This document shows, piece after piece, positions 17,867 to 27,908 of a stretch of DNA of 64,000 nt. Position numbers and translations under genes: made by a program. The stretch comes from Actinopolymorpha sp. NPDC004070. Lineage in GTDB: Bacteria; Actinomycetota; Actinomycetes; Propionibacteriales; Actinopolymorphaceae. The notes beneath the pieces were generated by a model. It did not search any database, was not told the DNA's origin, and saw only the letters and a list, made by a program, of their open reading frames with translations. Each line of letters opens with the position of its first letter. Position 1 is the stretch's first letter. The DNA is taken from NCBI RefSeq assembly GCF_040610475.1, contig NZ_JBEXMJ010000017.1:1-64000 (forward strand), written 5' to 3'.

Positions 17867-19087
17867 CTACTTGCCCGCGGCGGCGGACGCGGACGCGGCC
17901 TCGGCAGGTGTGCTGCCCGGGTAGAGGTGGCACCGGACGTTGTGGTCGGCTTTTCCTTCCACCGGAGCCTCCACCGGCAGAACCGTGTCGCACAACCCCT
18001 TCATCGCACTTGGACAGCGCGGGTGGAAGGGGCAGCCCGGAACGGTGGAGTACGGGTCGGGCACCGAGCCCTTGATGACCTCCAGCGGTGTCCCGCGGTT
18101 GACGCCGATCCGGGGGATCGACCGCAGCAGCGAGACGGTGTAGGGGTGCTTGGGGTCGTGGAAGATGTCGTCGACCGGCGCGCGTTCGACCACCCGGCCG
18201 AGGTACATGACGACCACCTCGTCACACAGCTGGGCCACGACGCCCATGCTGTGGGTGATGAACATGATCGACATGCCGTACTCGTCCTGCAGCTCGCGCA
18301 TCAGCTCCAGGATCTGCGCCTCGGTGGTGACGTCGAGAGCCGTGGTCGGCTCGTCGGCGATCAGCAGGGTCGGCGTGCACGACAGCGCCATCGCGATCAT
18401 CGCGCGCTGGCGCATACCACCACTGAGCTGGTGGGGGTAGCTCTTGGCGATGCGGTCGGGGTTGGGCATCCCCACCCGGCGCAGCATCTCCACGGCACGC
18501 CTGTTGGCCTCGTTCCGGTCCGGCGTCTGGTGGAGCAGGATCGCCTCGGCGATCTGGTCGCCCACGGTGTAGACGGGGTTCAGCGAGGTCATCGGCTCCT
18601 GGAAGATCATCGAGATCTCCTGGCCGCGGATGGCCCGGATCCGGTCGCCGGTCGGGTCCAGCGAGGTCAGGTCGACCACGCCCTGGGAGTTCTCGGCGGG
18701 AGCCTGCGTCGCGGTGTCGGTGCCCTCCGTCGGGCCGGCCTGGGCCGCGGCTTCCCTGGGCCCGCCCGTACCCGTACGGCCGCGGTTCCGCCTGGTGGCC
18801 CGGCCGCCGCCCTGCCGCTCCACACCCGGCCGGAACAGGATGTCGCCGTTCACGATCCGGCCCGGCCGCTCGATGATCCGCAGGATCGCGCGGGCGGTGA
18901 CGCTCTTGCCCGACCCGCTCTCGCCGACGATCCCGAGCACGCGGCCACGGGGAACGTCGAACGTGACGCCGTTCAGCGCGCGGACGACGCCGATCTGGGT
19001 CGGGAACTCCACCTGCAGGTCGCGGACGCTGACGACGGCGTCGGCGGCCATCTTGGTGGAGGGGTTGCTGATGGTTGCCTCACTCAT
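17867..19087 (-). CDS. Oligopeptide/dipeptide ABC transporter ATPase, OppD type
   Basis: A 406-residue ABC ATPase partner of the OppF-type subunit. Walker [10 protein letters not shown] is at about 55-63, the Q-loop in [14 protein letters not shown], signature [16 protein letters not shown], Walker [14 protein letters not shown]-loop THSM, and the Cys cluster GCPFHPRCP near the end. It is about 60-70 residues longer than usual because a low-complexity insert (about residues 90-135; [19 protein letters not shown], then Ala/Glu/Thr-rich) lies between Walker A and the Q-loop. In the fold this is a surface position. Confidence 0.92.
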   Translation of the reverse strand: MSEATISNPSTKMAADAVVSVRDLQVEFPTQIGVVRALNGVTFDVPRGRVLGIVGESGSGKSVTARAILRIIERPGRIVNGDILFRPGVERQGGGRATRRNRGRTGTGGPREAAAQAGPTEGTDTATQAPAENSQGVVDLTSLDPTGDRIRAIRGQEISMIFQEPMTSLNPVYTVGDQIAEAILLHQTPDRNEANRRAVEMLRRVGMPNPDRIAKSYPHQLSGGMRQRAMIAMALSCTPTLLIADEPTTALDVTTEAQILELMRELQDEYGMSIMFITHSMGVVAQLCDEVVVMYLGRVVERAPVDDIFHDPKHPYTVSLLRSIPRIGVNRGTPLEVIKGSVPDPYSTVPGCPFHPRCPSAMKGLCDTVLPVEAPVEGKADHNVRCHLYPGSTPAEAASASAAAGK

Positions 19088-19119
19088 GTCGAGACCCCTG
19101 TCTCTCCTCGTTGCCGAAC

Positions 19120-19151
19120 GAGGCCGGGACGCTCAGGTTGCGTCCCGCCTC
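19120..19151 (-). other. Intercistronic hairpin between oppC and oppD
   Basis: GAGGCCGGGACGC pairs with GCGTCCCGCCTC with a single bulge, in the 101-bp gap between the oppC stop and the oppD start. It may tune relative expression or mRNA stability within the operon. Confidence 0.55.
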
Positions 19152-19188
19152 GCTCGTGCCGCGGATGCCGATGGTGTGCGGGTACGGC

Positions 19189-20307
19189 TCAGCCATAGGG
19201 GTCCACCGCGTCGCGTACGCCGTCACCGAGCAGCTGGTAACACGTCACCGCGATCACCACCGCCACGGCGGGGATGAGCATCCAGGGGTACTGCTGGACC
19301 GCCTGCACCTTCTGCGCGTCCTGCAGGAGCACACCCCAGCTGACCGCCGGCGGCAACATCCCGATGCCGAGGAACGACAGCGACGTCTCGGCGATGATCG
19401 TCGTGGGGATCGCCAGCATGGTCACCACCACCAGGTGGCTGATGGAGTTCGGCACCATGTGGCTGAGGATGACGCGGGCGTGCCCGCTGCCCGCTGCCCG
19501 GGCCGCCGCCACGTAGTCGGCGCCGGCGTAGGACATGACCTTTCCGCGGATCTGCCGGGCGAGGCCTGCCCAGCCCACCAGCGACAAGATGACGGTGATG
19601 AACAGATATCGCTTGGTCACCGTCATGTCGCGGGGAAGGATGGCCGCCATCATCGCCCACAGCGGCAGCGTCGGCACCGAGAGGATGATCTCGATGATGC
19701 GCTGCAGCACGTTGTCCACGATGCCGCCGAAGTAGCCGGAGATGGTGCCGATGATGGCACCCAGGATGGTGCCGATCCCGACACCCACCAGACCGATGGT
19801 CAAGGAGACCCGGGATCCGATGACGGTCCGGCTGAAGATGTCCCGGCCCTGGTCGTCGGCGCCCCACAGGTAGATGGTGTTCGGCTTGTCCACCCCGAAC
19901 AGGTGCGTGGTGGTCGGGATGAGGCCGAAGACCTTGTAGTCGGCGCCCTTCACGAAGAAGTTGATCGGCGTCGCCTTGTTGCAGTCGGTCTTGTACTCCC
20001 AGGTGAAGGTGTCCTTGTTCAGCGTCTGGGCCACCCCGCAGACCGCCGGGCCGCCCTTCCAGGTGAGCTTGGCCGGCGCGGCGTTGGCCCGGTCGGAGTT
20101 GACGGCGTTCGCGTCGTACGGCGCAAGGAACGGCGCGAACAACGCGATGCCGTACATCACCAGCAGAACGATCCCGCCGGCCACCGCGAGCTTGCTCTGC
20201 TTGAAGCGCCGCGCCATCAACCGCCACTGGGGGATCTCGCCGACGTCGGAGCCCTTCTCGGTGGGCGCCTGGTGCTCTTGGGAGATTGGTTCTTGGATGA
20301 TCGCCAT
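19189..20307 (-). CDS. Oligopeptide/dipeptide ABC transporter permease, OppC type
   Basis: A 372-residue permease. An N-terminal helix (LAVAGGIVLLVMYGIALFAP) is followed by an extracytoplasmic loop of about 80 residues with two Cys, longer than in most OppC proteins. The core domain then starts at ADDQGRDIFSRTVIGSRVS, and the EAA loop is YVAAARAAGSGHARVILSHM. About six helices in total. It lies 13 bp after oppB on the same transcript. The two loop Cys could form a disulfide. Confidence 0.9.
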   Translation of the reverse strand: MAIIQEPISQEHQAPTEKGSDVGEIPQWRLMARRFKQSKLAVAGGIVLLVMYGIALFAPFLAPYDANAVNSDRANAAPAKLTWKGGPAVCGVAQTLNKDTFTWEYKTDCNKATPINFFVKGADYKVFGLIPTTTHLFGVDKPNTIYLWGADDQGRDIFSRTVIGSRVSLTIGLVGVGIGTILGAIIGTISGYFGGIVDNVLQRIIEIILSVPTLPLWAMMAAILPRDMTVTKRYLFITVILSLVGWAGLARQIRGKVMSYAGADYVAAARAAGSGHARVILSHMVPNSISHLVVVTMLAIPTTIIAETSLSFLGIGMLPPAVSWGVLLQDAQKVQAVQQYPWMLIPAVAVVIAVTCYQLLGDGVRDAVDPYG

Positions 20308-20320
20308 CAGTGGCGCCCTC

Positions 20321-21307
20321 TCACTCGGCGGACCGGGCCCGGGGGTCGACCCAGGCCAGTGCGATGTCGGCGAGCAGGTTGCCGACGATCAGCAGCATCG
20401 ACAAGAACATCAGCAGTGTGGCCGCGAGGTACATGTCCTGGTTCAGCAGCGCCTGCAGGTACAGCGGTCCGGTCGTGGGCAGGTTGAGCACGATGCTCAC
20501 GATCGCCTCACCGGAGATGAGGACCGGCAACGTCGTACCCAGCGCCATGATCAACGGGTGTACGGCGTTGCGGGTGGCGTGCTTCCAGATGACCCGGCGC
20601 TCGAGGACGCCCTTCGCGCGGGCGGTCTGGACGTACTGCTGGTTCAGGACGTCGAGCAGGTTGGCCCGCATCACGCGGGTGAGCCAGGCGGTGCTGCTCG
20701 CAGAGATGACGACCAGTGGAATCCACACGTGCTTGAGGAAGTCGACGAACTTCGCGCCGCTCCACGGGGCGTCCTGGTACTGCGCGGAGAACAGTCCGCC
20801 GACGTCGGAGCCCAGGAATCTCGCCGCGAACACCAGGACGACCAGTGCCAGCAGGAACTCGGGTACGGCCACGCCGATGAACTGGAACAGGGTGATGAGG
20901 TAGTCGGGTAAGGAATATCGATGGGTCGCTGAATAGACCCCGATGGGTATCGCTATCAACCAGGCGATGATGAGCGCCCCGCCCGCGAGCATGACCGAGA
21001 GCCCGAGCCGGCCCCAGATGAGGTCGCCGACCGGCTGGCGGTACGTGAACGACTGGCCGAAGTCGCCCTTGACGAAGCCGCCGATCCACTTGCCGTACTT
21101 CACCATCACCGGGTCGTCCAGGCCGTAGCGCGCCTTGAGTGCGTCGATCTGGTCCTGCGACACGTTGTTGCCGATGCTGCGCAGCCGCTGGATCTCGGCC
21201 GTCAGTGCGTCTCCGGGCGGCGCCTGGATCATCACGAAGCTGACGATCGAGATGATGAAGAGCGTGAGGATCATGTAGAGCAAACGCCGAACAATGAATA
21301 CGACCAT
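20321..21307 (-). CDS. Oligopeptide/dipeptide ABC transporter permease, OppB type
   Basis: A 328-residue permease with the OppB/DppB N-terminal helix (VVFIVRRLLYMILTLFIISI), a periplasmic helical region with LKARYGLDDPVMVKYGKWIG, and the EAA loop VQTARAKGVLERRVIWKHAT. About six helices. It is the first permease of the operon, 89 bp after oppA across a hairpin. Confidence 0.92.
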   Translation of the reverse strand: MVVFIVRRLLYMILTLFIISIVSFVMIQAPPGDALTAEIQRLRSIGNNVSQDQIDALKARYGLDDPVMVKYGKWIGGFVKGDFGQSFTYRQPVGDLIWGRLGLSVMLAGGALIIAWLIAIPIGVYSATHRYSLPDYLITLFQFIGVAVPEFLLALVVLVFAARFLGSDVGGLFSAQYQDAPWSGAKFVDFLKHVWIPLVVISASSTAWLTRVMRANLLDVLNQQYVQTARAKGVLERRVIWKHATRNAVHPLIMALGTTLPVLISGEAIVSIVLNLPTTGPLYLQALLNQDMYLAATLLMFLSMLLIVGNLLADIALAWVDPRARSAE

Positions 21308-21354
21308 CTGTGCGTCTCCCGATCAGTCGATCCCGGTGGGGCGAGGCCGCAGGA

Positions 21355-21384
21355 GGGTGGGGATGCCGGTCGGCACCCCCACCC
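21355..21384 (-). other. Hairpin between oppA and oppB
   Basis: GGGTGGGGATGCCG pairs with CGGCACCCCCACCC with one mismatch and a 2-nt centre, just after the oppA stop. Such hairpins commonly leave the binding-protein mRNA more abundant than the permease part of the operon. Confidence 0.65.
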
Positions 21385-21396
21385 AACGTGTGCGCC

Positions 21397-23562
21397 TTAG
21401 ACCTTGTGCTGGTCGGGGTTGTCCCAGAAGAAGGTCTCGGGGTCATAGACCGCCGGTGTGGGGTGGATCCACGGGTTGGCGAAGCCACCCTGGGCGAGGT
21501 TTTCCTTCTTCGGGATGTTCATCAGGCCCTGGCGGGCGAGGACGACCCGAGGAGTGTTGGCGACCGAGCCCTGGAAGAACGGACCGTGCTCGACATGAAT
21601 CTTGATCATGTCCCACACCATCTTGGTCCGCTTCATCTCGTCCGGCTCGACCTTGGTCTTGTCGTAGATCTTCCACAGCTGCTCGATCGGACCGCCCTTC
21701 TCGGGCTCCATCCGCGGCGGCGTCCGCTTGAACGGGTCGACGTTCAACTGCTTGCCCTCGTCGGGCGTGCCGCGGACGTTGTACCACTGACCTTCGAGCG
21801 GGCAGTACCGGCTGTTCTCGATCGGCACCAGCCACTGCGGGTAGACGAGGTGGTTGGGGCCGTCACCGACCTCCCACGCCGTGGTGGACGTGAGCTTGCC
21901 GGTGTTCCACAGGTCGCCCCAGCCCTCCGGGGTGACGGGGTTCTGCTGGGCCTTGATGCCGATGGCCTTCCAGTCCCGCTCGAGGTAGGAGTTCTTCTTC
22001 TTGTGCTCGTCCACCGTGTCGGCGGGGTAGTCCAGCGAGATCTTCAGCTTGCTGCCGTCGGGGAACTCGCGGAATCCGTCGCCGTCCTTGTCGACGACGC
22101 CGAGCTCGTCCAGCAGCTTCTTGGCCGCCTCCGGGTCGTACTTCAGCGCGGAGTCCCGCCACTGCTGGTAGACCTGCTTGCCCTCGTCGTAGGCGACGTA
22201 CTCCTTGGCCTTCGGGCTCAGCGTGCCGGTGGTCTTCTCGCCGGTGTTGAAGTAGATCGCCTTCTGGATGTCGGCCCGGTTGGTCGCCATCGACAGCGCC
22301 TTGCGGAACTTCGGCTCCCGGATGAGCTTGCGGAACTTCGGGTCCTTGTGGTCGTAGTTGAAGAAGAAGACCGAGCTCGTGCCCGAGCCGCCGTCCCACA
22401 AGATCACGTCCAGCTTGGACGTGTTGGCCGACTGCTTCATCGCGGAGATGTCGGGCAGGTCCACACCGAAGAACGCGCCGTGCACGTAGTCGAGCTTGCC
22501 CTGCTGCATCTGCAGCTTGCCGACCTGCTTGTCCTGGACGATCGACATGTTGAGGGTGTCGACGTACGGGAGCTGGTCGCCGTTCGGCATGACGCAGTGG
22601 TAGTAGGGGTTGCGCTCCCAGACGATGGTGCGCCCCTCCTTGAGGGACTTCAGCTTCCACCCGGTCATGGTCGGGCAGTCGGGGTTGCGCGAGAAGTCGA
22701 CCTTGGTCTCGAAGAGCCCGCCGGCCGATGCCCAGTTCTTGCCGACCTTCTTGTTGTACTTCGGGTGGTACTGCTTGGCGAAGTGCGCCGGCACCATCCA
22801 CTTGGGCCCGTTGCCGTTCGTGCCCTTCACCCACATGGCCAGCCGGTCGGCGGTCAGCGGCGCGGGGGCGTCGAACTTCATCTTGAGGGTGGTCTCGTCC
22901 GGTGCGCTCAGCTGGGCGACCTTGCCGGTGCCCGATTTGCACTCGTCCGGCGGAGTCTCACTGTGATCGGTGTTGAGCACCAGGTCGTTCCACCAGAACA
23001 TGATGTCCTCGGTGGACCAGGGGTGCCCGTCCGACCAGCGCAGGCCCTTGCGGAAGTGCAGGGTCCACTCGCTGGCGTCGGCGTTGTGCTCCCAGGACTC
23101 GACCAGTCCACCGGTGATGGCCAGACCGTCGTTCAGCCAACGCAGCAGCGTGTGGCCGTACATGTACTCCTTGTTGGAGGCGTCGATCGCGCCACCGGTG
23201 GCGGAGGGGCTGATCATCAGCAGGTTGCCGCCGTACTTGCCCGGCTTGACCCACTTGTGGGGGATCACGAACGGGTTCTCCGGCAGCCGCTTCTCCAGCG
23301 CGTCCAGCTTGCCCGCCTTCACCTGCTCGGCGAGCATCGGAGCTTCCTGGAACTTCGACGGCTTGGGGAGCGCCTTGGTCTCCGAGCCCTTGGCGGCGGC
23401 AGTGTTGCCACCGCCACCGCCACCGTCGCCCGATCCCTTCTTGGGGCCGCCTCCGGAGGTCGAGCCTCCGCCGCTCGAACACGCACCGAGCATGACGCCA
23501 CCCGCGGCGGCGGCGGACCCGTAAAGGAACGTCCGCCGGTTGAGCATGGCCTTTCCGGTCAT
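21397..23562 (-). CDS. Extracellular solute-binding lipoprotein, family 5 (OppA/DppA-like)
   Basis: A 721-residue binding protein. The N-terminus has a Tat-like RRTFLYG and a lipobox VMLGAC with Cys28 as the lipidation site, followed by a Ser/Gly linker, so it should be anchored outside the membrane. The SBP_bac_5 fold is seen in ASEWTLHFRKGLRWSDGHPW, KFRKALSMATNRADIQKAIY and LLDELGVVDKDGDGFREFPD. At 721 residues it is longer than classical OppA (about 540), a size also found among oligosaccharide-binding members, so the ligand may be a peptide or a glycan. It heads the operon. Confidence 0.92.
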   Translation of the reverse strand: MTGKAMLNRRTFLYGSAAAAGGVMLGACSSGGGSTSGGGPKKGSGDGGGGGGNTAAAKGSETKALPKPSKFQEAPMLAEQVKAGKLDALEKRLPENPFVIPHKWVKPGKYGGNLLMISPSATGGAIDASNKEYMYGHTLLRWLNDGLAITGGLVESWEHNADASEWTLHFRKGLRWSDGHPWSTEDIMFWWNDLVLNTDHSETPPDECKSGTGKVAQLSAPDETTLKMKFDAPAPLTADRLAMWVKGTNGNGPKWMVPAHFAKQYHPKYNKKVGKNWASAGGLFETKVDFSRNPDCPTMTGWKLKSLKEGRTIVWERNPYYHCVMPNGDQLPYVDTLNMSIVQDKQVGKLQMQQGKLDYVHGAFFGVDLPDISAMKQSANTSKLDVILWDGGSGTSSVFFFNYDHKDPKFRKLIREPKFRKALSMATNRADIQKAIYFNTGEKTTGTLSPKAKEYVAYDEGKQVYQQWRDSALKYDPEAAKKLLDELGVVDKDGDGFREFPDGSKLKISLDYPADTVDEHKKKNSYLERDWKAIGIKAQQNPVTPEGWGDLWNTGKLTSTTAWEVGDGPNHLVYPQWLVPIENSRYCPLEGQWYNVRGTPDEGKQLNVDPFKRTPPRMEPEKGGPIEQLWKIYDKTKVEPDEMKRTKMVWDMIKIHVEHGPFFQGSVANTPRVVLARQGLMNIPKKENLAQGGFANPWIHPTPAVYDPETFFWDNPDQHKV

Positions 23563-24377
23563 CAGATCTGTGCCCTTTCCTTCAAGGCGCTGCGGGCCGG
23601 CATCCCGAAGGACCGCCGGACGTTGCCGACTGGCCGAACCCGAAGTGATTCAGTACCGCGCGATCCCACCGCAAGGCGATCCGTACGCCTCGGTCGCGTG
23701 AGTACGTGTGCGCTTTGTGCAGTGGATGAGGGGGTGCCGACGTAGGCGCCCCCCGGTGTCACGACGCCGCAGGGGCCGGCGGCCTCCGCGGACCCGGTCT
23801 TCGACGTCGTGAAGTCGGTCATGCCCGGCTCGCCGAGATGGTCGGCCCGGCGCCTTGACGCGGGCCCGACGGTGCGCGGACGGCAGCACGGCACCGGCGA
23901 GGAGCATCTCCCCGCAGAACCCGCGTTGCGTGCTGGTGAATTGTCATCGTTTTGCGACCGTCTCGTTACCTCTTCCGGACACTGCACGTCAGGCCTCCCA
24001 AGTCGGAGACCTGTGCGTAATTTCGGGCATGTTAATGCCGCCCGGGGCGGCGTTCCAAGGGTCTGGAAGAAACTAAACGTCAGAATGTGGAAGGAACTAC
24101 GCCGGGTCGTGAAGAGAATGCGCTACGTGCTGGAGTCGATCCCGCAACGAGCCCGTTCGGCGCCCGATCGAGCCACCCTGAGCCGGCGAGCTGGTCCGCT
24201 TGTACCGCCTGAAAGCCGTGTGGTGCAAGGGTTCTGTATGAACAGGTTGGCCATTACCGGTCGGGTGCGGGCGGCCACCCTTCGGATCCGGGTGGTCGCG
24301 GATCCAGCCCTACGTTCACCTCTTGACGGCGGTCTGCGGATGTTGTGCCATACTTCCGCGACCGACGGTCCGGGCGG
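23563..24377. other. Long intergenic region upstream of the opp operon
   Basis: Roughly 800 bp with no convincing coding frame on either strand. It contains A/T-richer patches around 23935-23965, 24000-24035 and 24060-24120 that are the best places for the opp promoter and operators. No clean -35/-10 pair or riboswitch could be assigned. Confidence 0.5.
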
Positions 24378-24458
24378 CTATTCTTCGATACGCCTGATTT
24401 CGTCGTCGCTCAATTGTGCTGCCGTTTTTGATTTATTCGACGGCAGCCCATTGTGCAT
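24378..24458 (-). CDS. Putative 26-residue protein in A/T-rich patch
   Basis: A possible small gene starting MHNGLPSNKSKTAAQ and ending LSDDEIRRIEE. It uses AAA, TCA, AAT and TTG codons rare in this genome and has AAGGA about 9 nt before the ATG. The frame is also open upstream to 24602. The charged end looks helical. It may be a real microprotein, a leader, or chance; there is no homologue I recognise. Confidence 0.3.
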   Translation of the reverse strand: MHNGLPSNKSKTAAQLSDDEIRRIEE

Positions 24459-24602
24459 TCCGTGAATTCCTTTTCCGTCGAATGTCCGGCGGGCGGGTCG
24501 GCCCCGAGTGCGCGGCGGGGCCGGCGCCGGTCGCCGGCCGAGGCCGCCGCGATCGCGGCCGCGCGTGTCCGGGAGGTGCCCTGGATGCCCTGGTGTAACC
24601 AC

Positions 24603-24615
24603 TAGGCTGCGGAGC
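24603..24615 (+). promoter_or_regulatory. -10-like box of a leaderless acylase transcript
   Basis: TAGGCT is followed by 7 nt and the GTG at 24616. No Shine-Dalgarno with usable spacing is present. The same layout recurs at other genes in this window. Confidence 0.45.
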
Positions 24616-27270
24616 GTGCAACGACGACTGGTGCGCCTCGGGGTCGCCCTGGTGACCCTGCTCGCGCTCGTTCTGGTCGCGGGTACCGCGGCCGTGATCG
24701 TCGCCGTTCGACGCTCGCTTCCCGGGTACGACGGTGAGACGCGGCTGCCCGGGCTGTCCGCCGCCGTGGAGGTCCGGCGCGACGCGCGGGGCGTTCCGCA
24801 GATCTACGCCGACACCCCCGAGGACCTGTTCCGCGCCCAGGGCTACGTCCAGGCGCAGGACCGCTTCTACGAGATGGACTTCCGGCGGCACCTCACCGCC
24901 GGGCGGCTGGCGGAGTGGTTCGGCCCGCGGCTGGTGTCCACCGACAGGTTTGTACGCACCATGGGCTGGCGCCGGGTGGCGGCGCAGGAGTACCCCCAGC
25001 TGTCCGCGCCCGTACGCGGCTACCTGCGGGCGTTCACCGACGGCGTCAACGCCTACCTCGACACCCACAGCGGATCACGCCTGTCGGTGGAGTACACCCT
25101 CGGCCTGCTCGGACCCGAGCAGCGGCCCGAGCCCTGGTCGCCGGTCGACTCGCTGGCCTGGCTGAAGGCGATGGCGTGGGATCTGCGCAGCAACCTCGAC
25201 GACGAGATCGCCCGGGCGCTGGACTCGACCAGGATCGCGGCGGACCGGGTGGACCAGCTCTACCCCGCGTACCCCTTCGACCGGCACCCGCCGATCGTCA
25301 CCCAGGTGCCGACCTCGGACAGCGCGGAGGGCGGCAAACCCGCCAACCCCGGCGGTGGGTCCGCCCGGGTGCCCGGTCGCTCGGCCGCCGTGCTCGTCGC
25401 CCCTACCGGGTCCGGCACCTCGGGGGCCGGCGTGCCCTCCGACCCGCCGCCTCGCGACCTGCCGGCCGGCACCGCGCAGGCGCTGCGGGCGGCCCGGGAG
25501 TTCCTCGCCGCCGCGCCCTCCCCGCTGGGCCCCGGTGGCGGAGCGAGCGGCGGCGGTGCGACCGAAGGCGTCGGCTCCAACTCCTGGGTGGTGGCGGGCT
25601 CCCACACCACCACTGGCAAGCCGATGCTCGCCAACGACCCGCACCTGGCGCCCCAGATGCCCTCGCTGTGGTACCAGATCGGCCTGCACTGCCGGGTGGT
25701 CGGCGAGGACTGCCCGTTCGACGTCGCGGGCTTCGGCTTCTCCGGGATGCCGGGCGTGGTGATCGGGCACAACAACCGGATCGCGTGGGGGCTCACCAAC
25801 CTGGGTGCGGACGTCACCGACCTCTACGTCGAGCGGATCGACGGCGACAGTTATCTGTACGACGGAGCCCGGGAGCCGCTGACCAGCCGCCGGGAGACGA
25901 TCAAGGTCAGGGGCCGGCACCCGGTGGAGCTCGTCGTCCGATCCACCCGGCACGGCCCACTGCTGTCCGACGCGGACTCCTCGGTCGCCCGCTCCGTCGG
26001 CGGGTCGGAGGTCGGCCGCTGGTCGCGTGCCGGCGGCTGGCAGAGCGGGATCGCGCTGCGGTGGACCGCGCTGGAGCCGGGCAAGGCGGCGGAGGCGCTG
26101 TTCGGGATCGACGCGGCCCGCGACTGGCAGTCGTTCCGCGCGGCGGCGGCGATGTTCGACTCGCCCGCGCAGAACCTCGTCTACGCCGACGTCGACGGGC
26201 ACATCGGCTACCAGGCGCCGGGCCGGATCCCGATCCGCAAGGGCGGCGACGGCCGCTGGCCGGTGCCGGGGTGGAGCAGCGACTACGACTGGACCGGCTG
26301 GGTGCCCTTCGACCGGCTGCCGGCGGAGTTCGACCCGCCGCGCGGATACATCGTCACCGCCAACCAGGCGGTGGCGCCGGCGTCGTACTCCGTCCGGCTC
26401 GCCGACCACTGGTCCTACGGCTACCGCAGCGACCGGATCGGCGACCTGATCACCGAGCTGATCCGCCGCAAGGGCCGGCTCGGCGTGGCCGACATGCAGG
26501 CCATCCAGACCGACACCCGCAACGAGGCCGCCGCCATGCTGGTGCCGTACCTCCTGCGGGTCCGGGTGGACGACTTCACCGCGCAGGCGCAGCGGCTGTT
26601 CCGCGGCTGGAACTACAGCCAGGGCGTCGACTCCGCGCCCGCGGCGTACTTCAACGCGGTCTGGGCGAGGTTGCTCGGCTACACCTTCCACGACGAGCTG
26701 CCGAGGAACGCCTGGCCGTCCGGCGGCGACCGGTGGTGGGAGGTCGTGCGCGGCCTGCTGAGCCGGCCGAACAGTCCGTGGTGGGACGACGTACGCACCA
26801 AGGGGGTGCGCGAGGACCGCGACGCCATCCTGCGCCGGGCGCTGGAGGCCGCGCGCCGGGACCTCACCCGACGCCAGGCAAAGGACCCGGCCGAGTGGCG
26901 GTGGGGGCGGCTGCACCGGCTGAAGCTCGTCGACCAGTCGTTCGGGCGGAGCGGGGTGGCGCCGCTGGAGCGGCTGTTCAACCGCGGCCCGTACGACATG
27001 CCCGGCGGGACCGACGCCGTGCTGGCGACGGCGTGGAACGCCGCGAACGGCTTCGACGTGCGGGCCGTCCCGTCGATGCGGATGGTCGTCGACCTCGCCG
27101 ACTTCGATCGTTCGCGGTGGGTCAACCTCACCGGCAGCTCCGGGCATCCTGGCTCGGAGCACTACAACGACCAGTTCCACACCTGGGCGGCCGGCGGCAC
27201 GTTCGCCTGGCCGTACGCCAAACCCGCGGTGGAGCAGGCCGCGGAGCACATGCAGGCGCTGGTGCCCTAG
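24616..27270 (+). CDS. Penicillin acylase-family Ntn hydrolase
   Basis: An 884-residue precursor. An N-terminal helix (VALVTLLALVLVAGTAAVIV, about 8-30) anchors or exports it. The alpha-chain region starts at VRRDARGVPQIYADTPEDLF. The autoproteolytic site is VGSNSWVVAG: Ser321 becomes the N-terminal nucleophile of the beta chain, with the usual NDPHL (Asn/Asp/His) next. The linker before it is Gly/Pro-rich, as expected for the excised spacer. Family members cleave amides of penicillins, cephalosporins or acyl-homoserine lactones; the natural substrate is unknown. GTG at 24616 is inferred from a leaderless promoter layout. It is convergent with the cyclo-ligase 2 bp away. Confidence 0.88.
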   Translation: MQRRLVRLGVALVTLLALVLVAGTAAVIVAVRRSLPGYDGETRLPGLSAAVEVRRDARGVPQIYADTPEDLFRAQGYVQAQDRFYEMDFRRHLTAGRLAEWFGPRLVSTDRFVRTMGWRRVAAQEYPQLSAPVRGYLRAFTDGVNAYLDTHSGSRLSVEYTLGLLGPEQRPEPWSPVDSLAWLKAMAWDLRSNLDDEIARALDSTRIAADRVDQLYPAYPFDRHPPIVTQVPTSDSAEGGKPANPGGGSARVPGRSAAVLVAPTGSGTSGAGVPSDPPPRDLPAGTAQALRAAREFLAAAPSPLGPGGGASGGGATEGVGSNSWVVAGSHTTTGKPMLANDPHLAPQMPSLWYQIGLHCRVVGEDCPFDVAGFGFSGMPGVVIGHNNRIAWGLTNLGADVTDLYVERIDGDSYLYDGAREPLTSRRETIKVRGRHPVELVVRSTRHGPLLSDADSSVARSVGGSEVGRWSRAGGWQSGIALRWTALEPGKAAEALFGIDAARDWQSFRAAAAMFDSPAQNLVYADVDGHIGYQAPGRIPIRKGGDGRWPVPGWSSDYDWTGWVPFDRLPAEFDPPRGYIVTANQAVAPASYSVRLADHWSYGYRSDRIGDLITELIRRKGRLGVADMQAIQTDTRNEAAAMLVPYLLRVRVDDFTAQAQRLFRGWNYSQGVDSAPAAYFNAVWARLLGYTFHDELPRNAWPSGGDRWWEVVRGLLSRPNSPWWDDVRTKGVREDRDAILRRALEAARRDLTRRQAKDPAEWRWGRLHRLKLVDQSFGRSGVAPLERLFNRGPYDMPGGTDAVLATAWNAANGFDVRAVPSMRMVVDLADFDRSRWVNLTGSSGHPGSEHYNDQFHTWAAGGTFAWPYAKPAVEQAAEHMQALVP

Positions 27271-27272
27271 GC

Positions 27273-27908
27273 CTAGGCCCTGAGCGTGTTCTCGGTCCTG
27301 ACGGACGGGAAGCGCACCAGCCCGGACGGCAGGGCGACCGCCTGCACCCGCTGGTCGTGCCGCTGGGCCGGCAGGTTGTCGTCGACGAGCTCCCCCTCGT
27401 GCAGGACCGCGCAGCGGAACGCCTCGCGGGCAGCCCGAACGAGCACCCGGTCGTAGCTGCCGCCGCCGCGGCCGAGTCGCATGCCGGATCGGTCGACGGC
27501 GAGCCCGGGCACGAGAACCGCGTCGGCGGTGCCCACCGCGCTGGGGCCGAGCCGCGGACCGGCCGGTTCGAGCAGGCCGCGGGGCGCCCGGACCAGCCCC
27601 TCGGGACCGGTGTAGACCGCCCAGTCGAGGTCGAGGTCGGGCTCGAGGACCGGCAGCAGAACCCGGATGCCTCGTTGGCGGAGTGCGTCCAACAACGGAC
27701 CCGTGCCGGGTTCGGTGCCCACTCCGACGTACGCCGCGACCACCGCGGCCCGGCTCACCTCGGACACGCTGAGCAGCACGTCACGAAGCGCAACGGCCGC
27801 TGCCTGCAGGTCGGGTGGACGCAGCCGAGCGCGCCGGGCGAGCACGCGGCGGCGCATCTTCTCCTTGGCAAGCTGCCTGTCAGGCGGCGGGAAGCTCTCG
27901 GCCTGCAT
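27273..27908 (-). CDS. 5-formyltetrahydrofolate cyclo-ligase
   Basis: A 211-residue enzyme making 5,10-methenyl-THF from 5-formyl-THF and ATP. The conserved C-terminal motif LGRGGGSYDRVL and VPGLAVDRSGMR are clear, and the basic N-terminal helix KEKMRRRVLARRARL is typical. It is divergent from galU, the same arrangement as Rv0992c/galU in M. tuberculosis. Confidence 0.9.
   Translation of the reverse strand: MQAESFPPPDRQLAKEKMRRRVLARRARLRPPDLQAAAVALRDVLLSVSEVSRAAVVAAYVGVGTEPGTGPLLDALRQRGIRVLLPVLEPDLDLDWAVYTGPEGLVRAPRGLLEPAGPRLGPSAVGTADAVLVPGLAVDRSGMRLGRGGGSYDRVLVRAAREAFRCAVLHEGELVDDNLPAQRHDQRVQAVALPSGLVRFPSVRTENTLRA

Noticed and set aside
23809..24465. 218-codon plus-strand frame before the acylase
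   Set aside because: No domain, no ribosome site and Arg-rich irregular composition; treated as intergenic.
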